Assembly: GCF_002929215.1 (NCBI RefSeq)
Contig: NZ_PJII01000007.1
Location: 62,001 to 126,000, forward strand
DNA: 64,000 bases
Direction: 5' to 3'
Origin: Arthrobacter sp. ZGTC412
GTDB taxonomy: Bacteria; Actinomycetota; Actinomycetes; Actinomycetales; Micrococcaceae
In this document: piece by piece, positions 34,808-43,740 of the stretch
Layout of the letters: the number at the start of each line of letters is the position of its first letter
How positions within the stretch are numbered: position 1 is the first letter of the stretch
Position numbers and translations under genes: made by a program
The notes under the pieces: generated by a model
Seen by the model: only the letters and a program-made list of their open reading frames with translations
The model's database searches: none
Told to the model about the DNA's origin: nothing

Positions 34808-35317
34808 GTGACTGACTCCTTCCATATCCGCCCAGCGCGTACCGGTGATGTTTCCGCGATCAAGAGACTGGTGGCGCCGCTGGCGGAGCAGCGGATTCTG
34901 ATGGCCAAGGAGACGGTGGCCTACTACGAGAGCCTGCAGGAGTTCCGGATCGCAGAGTCCGCGGACGGCGACGTTATCGGCTGCGGGGCGCTCCACGTTA
35001 TGTGGGAAGATCTGGCCGAAGTGCGGACCCTTGCCGCTTCTGCGGACTGGCGGGGAAAAGGCGTGGGGCACGTCTTGGTGGAGAGCCTGCTTGAGGAGGC
35101 GCGCGCCCTGGGTGTCGCCCGCGTTTTTTGCCTTACGTTCGAAGTGGACTTCTTCAAGCGTCACGGCTTCGACGTGATGGCGGACCAGTCCGCCGTGGAC
35201 CCCGTGGTGTACTCGGAATTGCTCCGGTCCCACGACGAAGGTGTGGCCGAGTTCCTCGATCTGGCGAGGGTAAAGCCAAACACCCTCGGAAACACGCGCA
35301 TGATCAAGTTCCTCTAA
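34808..35317 (+). CDS. argA: Amino-acid N-acetyltransferase (short ArgA type, GNAT)
   Basis: The 169-residue single-domain GNAT protein has the acetyl-CoA loop ASADWRGKGVGHVLVESLL (RGKGVG motif) and the ArgA-like segments IRPARTGDVSAIKRLVAPLA and FCLTFEVDFFKRHGF, then DQSAVDPVVYSELL and the ending NTLGNTRMIKFL. In Actinobacteria such short proteins make N-acetylglutamate for arginine synthesis. The start is GTG. It stands apart from any arginine gene here. Amino-acid acetyltransferase is the likely function; GNAT membership is certain. Confidence 0.85.
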   Translation: MTDSFHIRPARTGDVSAIKRLVAPLAEQRILMAKETVAYYESLQEFRIAESADGDVIGCGALHVMWEDLAEVRTLAASADWRGKGVGHVLVESLLEEARALGVARVFCLTFEVDFFKRHGFDVMADQSAVDPVVYSELLRSHDEGVAEFLDLARVKPNTLGNTRMIKFL

Positions 35318-35419
35318 CCCTTCGGATTTGCGGAGCACCGCCAAAACAGGCCTGAACTGCACTTTCTTTTACTCGATTTGATGGATAAACTGTCTCCGGC
35401 CGGGATTGGGGGCCCAAGG

Positions 35420-35450
35420 AAAGGGACAGTCATTGGGGGCTGTCCCTTTT
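35420..35450 (+). terminator. Hairpin before dhaK
   Basis: AAAGGGACAG (35420-35429) pairs with CTGTCCCTTT (35440-35449), with a 10-nt loop and a T4 end. It lies 103 nt after the acetyltransferase stop and 95 nt before the dhaK start. It could terminate the upstream gene or act in the dhaK leader. Confidence 0.55.
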
Positions 35451-35544
35451 CCGTACTCGACGGAAGGGCAGCCCTACCGCCGCCCCGCATGCCGGTAGTA
35501 GGGTCGGAATGTCATCCTCCAGGAAGCAAACCAGGAGTACCGCC

Positions 35545-36546
35545 ATGAAGAAGCTCATCAACGATCCAAAGTCGGTAGTCGACGAATCCGTGCAGGGCTT
35601 CGGCCAGGCGCATGCAGACCTTGTCACCGTCAGCGCCGATCCCACGTACATCACGCGCAAAGACGCGCCCGTCAGTGGGAAAGTAGGCCTCGTCTCGGGC
35701 GGCGGCAGCGGCCATGAACCGCTCCACGCCGGATTTGTTGGGCGCGGCATGCTGGACGCCGCCGTGCCCGGCGCGGTGTTCACCTCGCCGACACCGGACC
35801 AGATCCTCCCGGCGACGCTCGCCGTGAACTCGGGCGCCGGCGTCGTGCATATTGTCAAAAACTACACCGGCGACGTCCTGAACTTCGAGACCGCAGGCGA
35901 ACTCGCCGAAGCGGAAGGCGTCAACGTCCGCACCGTCCTGGTCAACGATGACGTTGCGGTAGAGGACTCGCTGTACACAGCAGGCCGGCGTGGAGTGGGC
36001 GGGACGGTGCTGGTCGAAAAGATCGCCGGAGCCGCTGCTGAGCGCGGGGACGGCCTCGACGCCGTGGCCTCAATAGGCGAACGCGTCAACAGCAACGTCC
36101 GCACCATGGGTGTCGCGCTGACTGCGTGCACCGTACCCCACGCGGGCTCGCCCAGCTTTGACCTGGCCGAGGATGAAATTGAGATCGGCATCGGAATCCA
36201 TGGCGAGCCGGGCAGGCACCGGATTGCGATGGAAAACGCAGACGGCATCACGGACCGCCTGCTGGAGCCCGTACTGACTGATCTGAGGATCACTTCGGGG
36301 GACAAGGTGCTGCTGTTCGTAAACGGAATGGGCGGTACCCCCCTGAGCGAGCTGTACATCGTCTACCGGCGGGCCGCCCAGGTGCTCGCGGACAGGGGAG
36401 TCGCCGTCGAGCGCTCCCTGGTGGGAAATTACATCACGGCGCTGGAGATGCAGGGCTGCTCCATCTCCGTGCTGCGGCTGGATGACGAACTCACCGAACT
36501 CTGGGACGCGCCGGTGCACACTGCAGCACTGCGCTGGGGCGTGTAG
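35545..36546 (+). CDS. dhaK: Dihydroxyacetone kinase subunit DhaK
   Basis: DhaK binds dihydroxyacetone covalently through a His. The start at 35545 follows AGGAG at proper spacing and gives [19 protein letters not shown], the canonical beginning; an earlier in-frame ATG would add 12 residues. The 333-residue protein contains [19 protein letters not shown] and the substrate His in [10 protein letters not shown]. It heads the dhaKLM operon of the PTS-dependent type, in which DhaM relays phosphate from PEP. dhaL follows after 2 nt. Confidence 0.97.
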   Translation: MKKLINDPKSVVDESVQGFGQAHADLVTVSADPTYITRKDAPVSGKVGLVSGGGSGHEPLHAGFVGRGMLDAAVPGAVFTSPTPDQILPATLAVNSGAGVVHIVKNYTGDVLNFETAGELAEAEGVNVRTVLVNDDVAVEDSLYTAGRRGVGGTVLVEKIAGAAAERGDGLDAVASIGERVNSNVRTMGVALTACTVPHAGSPSFDLAEDEIEIGIGIHGEPGRHRIAMENADGITDRLLEPVLTDLRITSGDKVLLFVNGMGGTPLSELYIVYRRAAQVLADRGVAVERSLVGNYITALEMQGCSISVLRLDDELTELWDAPVHTAALRWGV

Positions 36547-36548
36547 CT

Positions 36549-37181
36549 GTGGTTTTGGACGTGAACTGGACCGTCAAGTGGCTGACCCTGTGCGCGCAGG
36601 CAATGGCGGAGCACAGGGTGGAGCTGATCGAACTGGACCGGGCCATCGGGGATTCTGATCACGGCGAAAACATGGACCGCGGCTTCCAGGCGGTATTGGA
36701 CAAGCTGTCCGACTCCCCGCCGGAAACGCCCGGCGCTGCGCTGAAGCTGACCGCGATGACCCTGATGTCCAAAGTGGGTGGTGCGGCGGGCCCGCTGTAC
36801 GGCACGGCTTTCCTTCGTGCAGCCACGTCCCTCGGGGACTCTCCGGAAATAGCGCCTGCCGCCTGGGCGGGTGCCTTGACTGCCGCGCGTGACGGGATAG
36901 TGGCGCGCGGAAAAGCGGAGCCAGGGGACAAAACAATGGTGGATGCCTGGACGCCTGCGGCAGAAGCAGCAAGCCAGGCCGCGGCAGACGGCAGTCCGGA
37001 TGCTCTGACCGTTCTGGTGGCCGCGGCAGAGGCTGCCGAAGCGGGCGCCGTGGCTACTGATCCGCTGGTAGCCCGGAAGGGACGCGCCAGCTACCTCGGC
37101 GAGCGAAGCGCCGGCCACCGCGACCCCGGTGCCGCTTCCAGCGCCCTGATCCTCCGGGCCGCCGTGAAGGCGGCTGCGTGA
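36549..37181 (+). CDS. dhaL: Dihydroxyacetone kinase subunit DhaL
   Basis: DhaL carries a tightly bound ADP that is phosphorylated by DhaM and passes the phosphate to dihydroxyacetone. The 210-residue protein begins at GTG 36549 and has the Mg/ADP-binding motif IGDSDHGENMDRGF. The lid region SKVGGAAGPLYGTAFL follows, then GDKTMVDAWTPA and the ending ASYLGERSAGHRDPGA, all canonical. It overlaps dhaM by 4 nt (GTGA). Confidence 0.97.
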   Translation: MVLDVNWTVKWLTLCAQAMAEHRVELIELDRAIGDSDHGENMDRGFQAVLDKLSDSPPETPGAALKLTAMTLMSKVGGAAGPLYGTAFLRAATSLGDSPEIAPAAWAGALTAARDGIVARGKAEPGDKTMVDAWTPAAEAASQAAADGSPDALTVLVAAAEAAEAGAVATDPLVARKGRASYLGERSAGHRDPGAASSALILRAAVKAAA

Positions 37182-37873
37182 CCGTCAGCATTGTGGTGGT
37201 TTCCCATAGCGAAAAAATCGCCGACGGCGCCGTGGAGCTTGCCGCGCAGATGGCGCCCGACGTCGTGTTTCTGGCAGCGGGCGGCACCATGGACGGAAGG
37301 ATCGGCACGAGCCTGGAGAAGGTTCTGGCCGCTCTGGACAAGGTGGCCAGCGGTGATGGCGCGGTGATCATGACTGATTTGGGCTCCGCTGTGATGACCG
37401 CCGAATCCGCGTTGGAGTTTGCGGAAAACGCGTCCGAAATGATGTTGGCGGATGCACCCCTGGTGGAGGGACTGGTGGCAGCTGCCGTCGCTGCACAGGG
37501 TGGCGCTGACGTCCATGCGGTCAAACGGGCGGCGGAAGCTGTGCGCGGCCCTGCCCAGCCGGCCGGGAGCCCGGCGTTGCAGGCTGTCGGGGAAGGCTCT
37601 GTCACCGGTTCCGGCCCGGATTTCACGGGGGACTTTGAGCTCGTGAACCAAGCCGGCATGCACGCGCGTCCCGCTGCGAAAATCGCCGGCGGGCTGTCGT
37701 CGCTGGACGCCGAGGTGAAGGTCAACGGGGTTGAGGGTGCGTCCATGACCGCTCTAATGACGCTGGCGGCCGGAAAGGGATCAGTGCTGCACGTTGAAGC
37801 ATGGGGAGCGGACGCGGAACGGGCAGTGAACTATGTCGGGGGCCTGGTGCAGGCGGGCTTCGGGGAACCCTAG
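37178..37873 (+). CDS. dhaM: PTS-dependent dihydroxyacetone kinase phosphotransferase DhaM (EIIA-HPr)
   Basis: DhaM transfers phosphate from the PTS to DhaL-ADP. The 231-residue protein has an N-terminal mannose-type EIIA domain (MTVSIVVVSHSEKIADGAVE, active His10) and a C-terminal HPr domain (NQAGMHARPAAKIAGG, active His162). The EI-like third domain present in E. coli DhaM is absent, as is usual in Gram-positives. The GTG start is coupled to dhaL. Its presence means the cell has a working PTS, in line with bglF at the window end. Confidence 0.95.
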   Translation: MTVSIVVVSHSEKIADGAVELAAQMAPDVVFLAAGGTMDGRIGTSLEKVLAALDKVASGDGAVIMTDLGSAVMTAESALEFAENASEMMLADAPLVEGLVAAAVAAQGGADVHAVKRAAEAVRGPAQPAGSPALQAVGEGSVTGSGPDFTGDFELVNQAGMHARPAAKIAGGLSSLDAEVKVNGVEGASMTALMTLAAGKGSVLHVEAWGADAERAVNYVGGLVQAGFGEP

Positions 37874-37940
37874 GGCGCCCGGACAACCCAAATGGTGCCT
37901 GGGCGGTGTGTTCACAGCACCGCACGGGACTCCTGCGAAT

Positions 37941-38129
37941 ATGCTCGATGCCATGGAACGGCTCGACCTCGAAGACAACTCCCCGGATATCGAAGTGCTG
38001 GAGGGGCAGATGTCCGTTGAGGAAATCCTTGCCGAGCTGGGTTTCGAGTGGCGGCCTGAACCAGGGGCCGGGGGACGCGAAGACGAGGCTGCGACGGCGG
38101 AAAGCTTCAGCCAGCCGGCGCTGTTCTGA
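37941..38129 (+). CDS. Small acidic hypothetical protein
   Basis: An ORF of 62 residues runs from ATG 37941 (or ATG 37953) to TGA at 38127-38129: MLDAMERLDLEDNSPDIEVL, then EGQMSVEEILAELGFEWRPE and a polar tail. It is strongly acidic, without membrane segment or signal peptide. No clear Shine-Dalgarno is seen, so support comes from its protein-like composition and its position after dhaM. The EILAELGF stretch looks like an amphipathic helix. Function unknown. Confidence 0.5.
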   Translation: MLDAMERLDLEDNSPDIEVLEGQMSVEEILAELGFEWRPEPGAGGREDEAATAESFSQPALF

Positions 38130-38132
38130 CCG

Positions 38133-38624
38133 TCAGGTCTGCTCGTGCAGGCTGTCGGCGTCGAGCAGCACCGATGCGGTGACGAACCTCCCGCACTGCT
38201 CACCGTAGGGATAGTTGCCCCGGGGGCGGAAGTCCAGGGTCCGCACGGGCAGGGATGATCCGTCCGTGCCAGTGGCCGATACGGTCACCGACATGGGCGA
38301 CTCGGTGAGGGTTTGCAGGAACAGGACACCAAGCTTTGTCCCGTCCGGGGAAGCGGTGGCGGAGCAGACGCCTTCCGGAGTGCAACCCTGGTCGATTGAG
38401 GCGCTGCCCGGGTGAAGCTCCACATCCTCTTCGGTGCACGTGCAGTCCTGGCAGGCCTTTAGGTGCAGCGTGGCCACCTGCGATGCGTAGTTGGCCGAAA
38501 TCGTGACGGAGACGGCCGTGGCCTGTGCGATGGCCGGGCAGGGGACCGCGCCGGGGCCGGGGCCGCAGGCGGAGGCGAGTCCCGCCGTCGTGATGAGAGC
38601 CAAAAGCAGCCCGCGCTTGCCCAT
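38133..38624 (-). CDS. Putative secreted lipoprotein
   Basis: The 163-residue protein begins MGKRGLLLALITTAGLASAC, a lipoprotein signal peptide with lipobox LASAC and the lipidation Cys at position 20. The mature part is predicted to be extracellular and beta-rich, with several cysteines (ACQDCTCTEEDVEL, QGCTPEGVCSAT) that could form disulfides. No family is recognised. It is convergent with the small acidic ORF (3 nt between ends) and lies downstream of mutY on the same strand. Confidence 0.78.
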   Translation of the reverse strand: MGKRGLLLALITTAGLASACGPGPGAVPCPAIAQATAVSVTISANYASQVATLHLKACQDCTCTEEDVELHPGSASIDQGCTPEGVCSATASPDGTKLGVLFLQTLTESPMSVTVSATGTDGSSLPVRTLDFRPRGNYPYGEQCGRFVTASVLLDADSLHEQT

Positions 38625-38723
38625 ACTTCAGGGTACGGCCGGGGCGGAGGCGCCCCGCAGCCAGCGGCGAAGTGATGCAAACATCGTTATGCTCGGTGAA
38701 CTGGACGGTGGTCCCGGCCGGGC

Positions 38724-39644
38724 CTAGGCGGGGAGCCGGAATCCGCCGTCGTGCAGCTCGGCCAGGCCATCCGCGAGCAGCCCTGCAAGGGCACGTTCCA
38801 GCTGCTCGGGAGCAGAATTCAAGCGGTGCAGAACGCCCAGCGGCACACCAATCCCCGCGGGCGCGAAACCAAGGTCCGCTGGCTCCCGCTGGAACATCTC
38901 CGCCGGCACGGGCGCCTCGGCCTCGCGCAGCACCGCCATCACGGCCCCGCGCACCTGGCGGTCTGTGCCGTGCCAGGCCTGGCCTTTGGGGACGTACGAC
39001 GGCGGGGGCTCGCCTGCTGCCCGCCACGCACATGAGTCGCGGACCGGGCAGTCGCTGCACTTGGGTGCCCGGGCCGTGCAGACCAGTGCCCCCAGTTCCA
39101 TCACCGCAGCGTTCCAGCGCACGGAGGTGCCGTCGTCGTCCGGCAGGAGCTGGGCGGCCAGCCGCATTTCCGCTGCGGTCAGCGCAGGGGCGGGAAGCGC
39201 AGCCCCGGAAACAAGGCGGGCGTGGACCCGCCTGATGTTGGTGTCCACCACCGTTTCGCGGCGTCCATAAGCGAATGCAGCCACCGCCGCGGCCGTGTAA
39301 CTGCCCACACCGGGCAGCGCCAGAAGTTCGGCGTAGTTGTCCGGCACCCTGCCGCCGTGGTGCTCAACGATGGCCACTGCCGCCGCATGCAGCCGCAGCG
39401 CGCGGCGGGGGTAGCCCAACCTGCCCCAGGAACGTACGGCCTCGCCGGCTGGTTCGCCGGCCAGGCCTGCGGGAGTGGGCCAACGCCTCAGCCATTCCTG
39501 CCAGACGGGCAGCACCCGCACCACCGGCGTTTGCTGCAGCATGATTTCGCTGACCAGCACGCCCCAGGGTGAACATTCAGGTTTCCGCCAGGGGAGGTCC
39601 CGGGCGATCCCCGCGAACCAGTTGTTGATTTGGCTGTGCAGCAT
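38724..39644 (-). CDS. mutY: A/G-specific adenine glycosylase
   Basis: MutY removes adenine mispaired with 8-oxoguanine. The 306-residue form from ATG 39644 starts MLHSQINNWFAGIARDLPWR; a further ATG at 39833 would add 63 low-quality residues and overlap the divergent gene. Features include SEIMLQQTPVVRVLPVWQEW, the helix-hairpin-helix LPGVGSYTAAAVAAFAYG, the catalytic Asp in VVDTNIRRV, and the [4Fe-4S] ligands in CTARAPKCSDCPVRDSCAW. The C-terminal domain is short, as in other actinobacterial MutY proteins. Confidence 0.93.
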   Translation of the reverse strand: MLHSQINNWFAGIARDLPWRKPECSPWGVLVSEIMLQQTPVVRVLPVWQEWLRRWPTPAGLAGEPAGEAVRSWGRLGYPRRALRLHAAAVAIVEHHGGRVPDNYAELLALPGVGSYTAAAVAAFAYGRRETVVDTNIRRVHARLVSGAALPAPALTAAEMRLAAQLLPDDDGTSVRWNAAVMELGALVCTARAPKCSDCPVRDSCAWRAAGEPPPSYVPKGQAWHGTDRQVRGAVMAVLREAEAPVPAEMFQREPADLGFAPAGIGVPLGVLHRLNSAPEQLERALAGLLADGLAELHDGGFRLPA

Positions 39645-39821
39645 CTGCAGTTCCGCCCCGGCGGGAACGAGGGCAGGCGCAGCGGTGGTGGGGGCTTGAG
39701 TGTCGATCCCAACACTGTAATTGATCCGCCTGCGGGGCTGGAAACGGGATGTGACCAGAGCGTTGCCAGGGCGGCGGCGTGGTGGTGAAGCAGATCCGCG
39801 CCCGTTCTCTAGCCTAGAAGG

Positions 39822-40505
39822 ATGGGTAGGCAAGGCGATTCAGCATCACGTGGCAGGGCGGCAGTATCCGGTTCGAGCACCGTCCGCAAGCCGAGCCCCG
39901 CTGTGTACCGCCGGCGTCGGCTGTTCCTCGGCGCGGCGCTGCTTATGGTCATCGCGATGGTGGCCGGCGGCTTTGCCCTGGCCGGCGCCATCAGCGGCAC
40001 ATCCGAACAGGCGTCCGCCACGGATCCTGCTGCCGCTGCGACGGCGTCCGCTGATCCCTCCAGCCAGGCCTCGCCGTCGGCCCCGGAACCAACACCAACG
40101 CCCTCAGCCACGCCCACCTGCAACCAGAATCTGGTCACAGTCTCCGCGTCCACGGACAAGGCCGCCTACGGGCCCGGGGAAAATCCGTTGCTCACGCTTA
40201 AGGTGACAAACGGCGGCACCATGCCGTGCCAGGTCAACATCGGAACGTCCCAGATGGAGTACCTGGTGACGAGCGGGCCGGACCGGATCTTTTCGTCCCG
40301 GGATTGCCAGGCAAAGAGCGAGGACCTGGTGAAAATCATCGGGCCCGGCGCCAGCGAAACCGCCAACTTCCCGTGGTCCCGGAACCGCAGCATTGAAGGC
40401 TGCCAGCCCGTGGAAGCCAAACCCGGAGGCGGCGGGGCGTACTACATCTTCACGGCCAAACTCGGATCCAGGGCCAGTCCGGAGGCAGTCTTCCAGCTGA
40501 ACTGA
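39822..40505 (+). CDS. Membrane-anchored hypothetical protein with extracellular domain
   Basis: The 227-residue protein has an Arg-rich cytoplasmic N-terminus (VYRRRRLF), one transmembrane helix at about residues 35-56 (LFLGAALLMVIAMVAGGFAL), and a long Ala/Ser/Pro/Thr-rich linker. A compact extracellular domain follows with three or four Cys (CNQNLVTVSAS, MPCQVNIG, RDCQAKSE, EGCQPVEA), possibly disulfide-bonded and immunoglobulin-like. Similar proteins are common in Micrococcaceae, without assigned function. It is divergent from mutY and convergent with disA. Confidence 0.75.
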   Translation: MGRQGDSASRGRAAVSGSSTVRKPSPAVYRRRRLFLGAALLMVIAMVAGGFALAGAISGTSEQASATDPAAAATASADPSSQASPSAPEPTPTPSATPTCNQNLVTVSASTDKAAYGPGENPLLTLKVTNGGTMPCQVNIGTSQMEYLVTSGPDRIFSSRDCQAKSEDLVKIIGPGASETANFPWSRNRSIEGCQPVEAKPGGGGAYYIFTAKLGSRASPEAVFQLN

Positions 40506-40543
40506 CGGGTGCTGCGGTGGGCCCGCGAGGAGGCCACTGGGGA

Positions 40544-41620
40544 CTAGAGGAAGCGGTCCAGCAGGCTTGCTTCCGCCATCCGGCTCAAGCCTTCCCGCAC
40601 CGTCCGCGCGCGCTGGTCGCCAATGCCGTCCACCGTCATCAGATCATCGATGGTGGCCGCCATCAGGAACTGCAGACCGCCGAAGTGGTCCACCAGGCGG
40701 TCGGCAACGGCTTTGGGAACTGCCTTCAGTCCCGAGAGCAGGCGGTAGCCGCGTGGCTGCACTACGGCGTCGAGGTTTGCCTCGCCGCCCGCAAAGCCGA
40801 CGATCCCGGAGATCTTGCCGAGGTCAATCAGCTCGGTGGGCCCAAGGTTCACCAGGGCGCTGACGGCTTTTTCGATGTCCTCAGGGGATGCATGGGGCGA
40901 GGCGTAATCGCGGATGATGACGTCGCTTCCGGGGCCGCGGCCCACTGTGAGCTCATCAAGCTGGAGCGAGAGGAGGCGGCCGTCTTCGCCCAGTTCCAGG
41001 ACGTACTGGGAGATCTCCTCCGAGATGCGGCGGACCATTTCCTGCCGTTGCAGGGTGACCGCCACATCCCGGACGGTCACCATCGCTTCAATTTCCAACG
41101 CAGACAGTGAGCTGGTGACCTGGTCCAAGCGTGAGCGGTAGCGCTCCAGTGTGGCTAGGGCCTGGTTGGCGCGCGCGAGGACCGTCTCCGATCCTTCCAG
41201 GACGTGGCGCAGTCCGTTCACGTACAGGGCAATAATCTGCATGGACTGGCTGACGGAGATGACGGGCACTCCGGTCTGGATGGCCACGCGTTCGGCTGTG
41301 CGGTGGCGGGTGCCGGATTCGTGGGTTTCGATGCTGGAGTCCGGGACGAGCTGGACGGCGGCGCGGAGGATGTTGCCGGCGTCCTTGTCGCAGATGATGG
41401 CGCCGTCCATCTTGGCGAGCTCGCGCAGGCGCGTGGGGGAGAAGTCGATGCCGATGTCGAAACCGCCCGAGCAGATGGAGTCGATGGTCCGGTCCGAGCC
41501 CAATACAATCAGCGCCCCGGTCCGCCCGCGGAGGATGCGCTCAAGGCCGTCGCGGAGCGGTGTTCCGGGTGCCACCCTGCCCAGAGTTGCCCTTAAAGAT
41601 TCTTCGGGGCTCCGCGCCAT
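40544..41620 (-). CDS. disA: DNA integrity scanning protein DisA (diadenylate cyclase)
   Basis: DisA makes cyclic di-AMP from ATP and stops when it meets branched DNA. The ATG at 41620 is preceded by GAAGGGAAA; the longer frame lacks support. The 358-residue protein has the DAC domain motifs KMDGAIICD (DGA) and SGTRHRTAER (RHR), a helical middle section, and a C-terminal helix-hairpin-helix DNA-binding part (MTVDGIGDQRARTVREGLS). It is often adjacent to radA, but here radA is about 19 kb away. Confidence 0.96.
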   Translation of the reverse strand: MARSPEESLRATLGRVAPGTPLRDGLERILRGRTGALIVLGSDRTIDSICSGGFDIGIDFSPTRLRELAKMDGAIICDKDAGNILRAAVQLVPDSSIETHESGTRHRTAERVAIQTGVPVISVSQSMQIIALYVNGLRHVLEGSETVLARANQALATLERYRSRLDQVTSSLSALEIEAMVTVRDVAVTLQRQEMVRRISEEISQYVLELGEDGRLLSLQLDELTVGRGPGSDVIIRDYASPHASPEDIEKAVSALVNLGPTELIDLGKISGIVGFAGGEANLDAVVQPRGYRLLSGLKAVPKAVADRLVDHFGGLQFLMAATIDDLMTVDGIGDQRARTVREGLSRMAEASLLDRFL

Positions 41621-41741
41621 TAGGTGTTTCCCTTCAAAGGTGCGGACTGGCGCCCGCAGAAAATGCCGGCTTTCACGCTTGGCCGGCAGGAACAAAAGTA
41701 CTCATTTTCCCGCAAGCTCAATGATAGGGGTAAGAAAGCCA

Positions 41742-41792
41742 ACTTCCGCACGGTCAGGCCCTAAAGTGCCCCATTAGGGGACGTGCGGAAGT
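41742..41792. repeat. Nested inverted repeat upstream of disA
   Basis: ACTTCCGCACG (41742-41752) pairs with CGTGCGGAAGT (41782-41792), and inside it CCCTAA (41759-41764) pairs with TTAGGG (41774-41779). A TGCCGGC/GCCGGCA pair lies nearer disA, around 41664-41687. It could be a terminator for the small minus-strand ORF or a regulatory element of disA. Confidence 0.5.
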
Positions 41793-41868
41793 GGCCGGGA
41801 ACGTGTTCGACGGCGGGTGGCTGGGTGGGTACTTTTGGGTATCCGCTTCGTGGGCTTGCCGCGGGGAG

Positions 41869-42135
41869 TCAGCGGGTCCGCTCCTCGAGCATCCGCTCCA
41901 GGTCTTTGCTGACCTCGGTAAGGGACGCTGCCCTGAGGGCCTTCTGTTCGGCAGCTGACTGGGTCCCGCGCAGCCTGGAGGTTTCCGCGGGCCGGACGGC
42001 GCTGCGGACCTGGATTCTGGCGGGAGCCAGGCCGGTGGCCAAAGGATCAAAAAACAGGGTGCCGGAGAAGGAAACGCCCTGCACTGCTGCTCAGGCCCTA
42101 ACTTGGCGGTGCATCGGACTGCCGTACGTCATCAT
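41869..42135 (-). pseudogene. Small ORF with in-frame stop, possible decayed gene
   Basis: From ATG 42135 the frame reads MMTYGSPMHRQVRA and meets TGA at 42093-42091. It continues in the same frame from GTG 42084 for 71 residues (VQGVSFSGTLFFDPLATGLA to DLERMLEERTR), ending at 41869. The continuation looks protein-like, with a basic central part and an amphipathic C-terminal helix. Either the real gene starts at GTG 42084, or a longer gene was broken by a TGG-to-TGA change. No family is recognised. Confidence 0.4.
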
Positions 42136-42440
42136 GCGGCCACGCTAGCCGGGCGGGATTTCGCGGCATTGAACTTCCTGTTTCGCGGGTGTTAAGGGGC
42201 CCATAAATTTACCGTGGCAGAACAGATCCTGGCTTGCCGCCTGTTCCCGCCCCAAGGAACCAAACCTCCCGGGATGCCGTGCAGCAGCGCCGGCGGCAAG
42301 GAATATCTGCCGGGGTCAGCGCCTTGTCGCTATTAGACCGACGGCGGCTTACCACTGCCGTGCCCGCCGCGTTCGTCCCCGCCGGAGCCTGACCACCTGG
42401 CTGAGGTGGGGCACGAGCGGCACCGACCAGTAGGAGCACC
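42136..42440. other. Intergenic stretch without recognised gene
   Basis: About 305 nt before the reductase gene hold no convincing ORF. A short hairpin CCACCTGGCTGAGGTGG lies just before the reductase start region. AT-richer patches (TTCCTGTTTCGCGGGTGTTAA, CATAAATTTACC) could hold a promoter, but no clear -35/-10 pair was found. Confidence 0.4.
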
Positions 42441-43532
42441 ATGGATTTCGGCACAGGAACAACAACAGGTACCGGGCGCACGGCTCTCGTAGTAGGGGCC
42501 ACCGGCATCGCCGGGTCAGCCCTTGTGGACAACTTGGCTGCCGGGGGCTGGTCCGTCCTTGCCTTGTCCCGCAACCCCGGAGCGGAGCGTCCCGGTGTTC
42601 GCTGGCTTTCCGCAGACCTGACCTCGGCTGAGTCATTGACAACCGTGCTGGGGCCGGAGAATCCCTCGCATGTCTTCTTCACGGCATGGTCGCGGCGTGA
42701 CACCGAGGAAGAAAACATCACCGTCAATGCCGGCATGGTCCGTGATCTCCTCGCGGCACTCCGTGGCAAGGACGTGGCCCACGTTGCGCTGATGACCGGG
42801 CTCAAGCACTACCTCGGACCCTTTGAGGCGTACGCAGCCGGAGAGATGGCTGACACGCCCTTCCACGAGGAGGAGCCGCGCCTGCCGGTGCGGAACTTCT
42901 ACTACGCGCAGGAGGATGAGCTCTGGGCCGCAGCGGCTGATCAAGGATTTACCTGGTCCGTGCACCGCGCGCATACGGTCATCGGGCACGCGGTGGGCAA
43001 TGCCATGAACATGGGCCTCACCCTCGCCGCACAGGCGACACTCTGCCGGGAGAACGGAGAGCCGTTCGTCTTTCCAGGATCCGAGACGCAGTGGAACGGC
43101 CTGACCGACATGACGGAGGCCGGCGTGCTCGCCGAGCATATGATCTGGGCAGCCACCACACCGAAGGCCGCCAACGAGGCCTTCAACATCGTCAACGGCG
43201 ATGTGTTCCGCTGGCGCTGGATGTGGCCGAAGCTTGCGGCCTACTTCGGTGTGGAGTGGGAGGGGTTCGAGGGGAAACCCCGGACCCTTGAACAGTCCAT
43301 GGCAGGGCGCCAGAACCAGTGGAGGGAACTTGCCGGGCGCTACAACCTCAGCGAGCCGGAGTTGGATCGCCTGGCGTCCTGGTGGCACACGGACGGCGAC
43401 CTGGGACGCAACATCGAGGTAGTGACAGACATGGGCAAGAGCCGGGATGCCGGGTTCACCGGATACCGGCGGACGCTGGACGCGTTCACCGCACTCTTCG
43501 ACCGCTACCGGGCAGAGAAGCTCATTCCCTGA
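42441..43532 (+). CDS. SDR reductase of PRISE type (progesterone 5-beta-reductase/iridoid synthase-like)
   Basis: The 363-residue protein starts at an ATG preceded by TAGGAG and has the NAD(P)-binding motif VVGATGIAGSALVDNL. It carries the PRISE-specific catalytic elements LMTGLKHYLGPFEAY (Lys) and VRNFYYAQEDELW (Tyr), then FTWSVHRAHTVIGHA. PRISE enzymes reduce activated C=C bonds of enones. Bacterial homologues are broad-substrate 1,4-enone reductases; the physiological substrate is unknown. It appears monocistronic. Confidence 0.9.
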   Translation: MDFGTGTTTGTGRTALVVGATGIAGSALVDNLAAGGWSVLALSRNPGAERPGVRWLSADLTSAESLTTVLGPENPSHVFFTAWSRRDTEEENITVNAGMVRDLLAALRGKDVAHVALMTGLKHYLGPFEAYAAGEMADTPFHEEEPRLPVRNFYYAQEDELWAAAADQGFTWSVHRAHTVIGHAVGNAMNMGLTLAAQATLCRENGEPFVFPGSETQWNGLTDMTEAGVLAEHMIWAATTPKAANEAFNIVNGDVFRWRWMWPKLAAYFGVEWEGFEGKPRTLEQSMAGRQNQWRELAGRYNLSEPELDRLASWWHTDGDLGRNIEVVTDMGKSRDAGFTGYRRTLDAFTALFDRYRAEKLIP

Positions 43533-43740
43533 TCATGGTGCCGGTTTCCAGCCGGATTGCTGGCCGGGGGGAACAGGCGGGCGGAGTGGGAGCGGGTGGA
43601 GCATAAGGCTTTGCCGCTGCCGGTTGCAGCCCTGCGATAAACTGGAACTTGGCTGTTCGCCAGCCCGTTCCCCGGCCCCCAGCCGCAGCGCCTGATGAGG
43701 CAGTGCCCGGGGTTGCCCAAACCGCAGCGAAAGTAGCACC

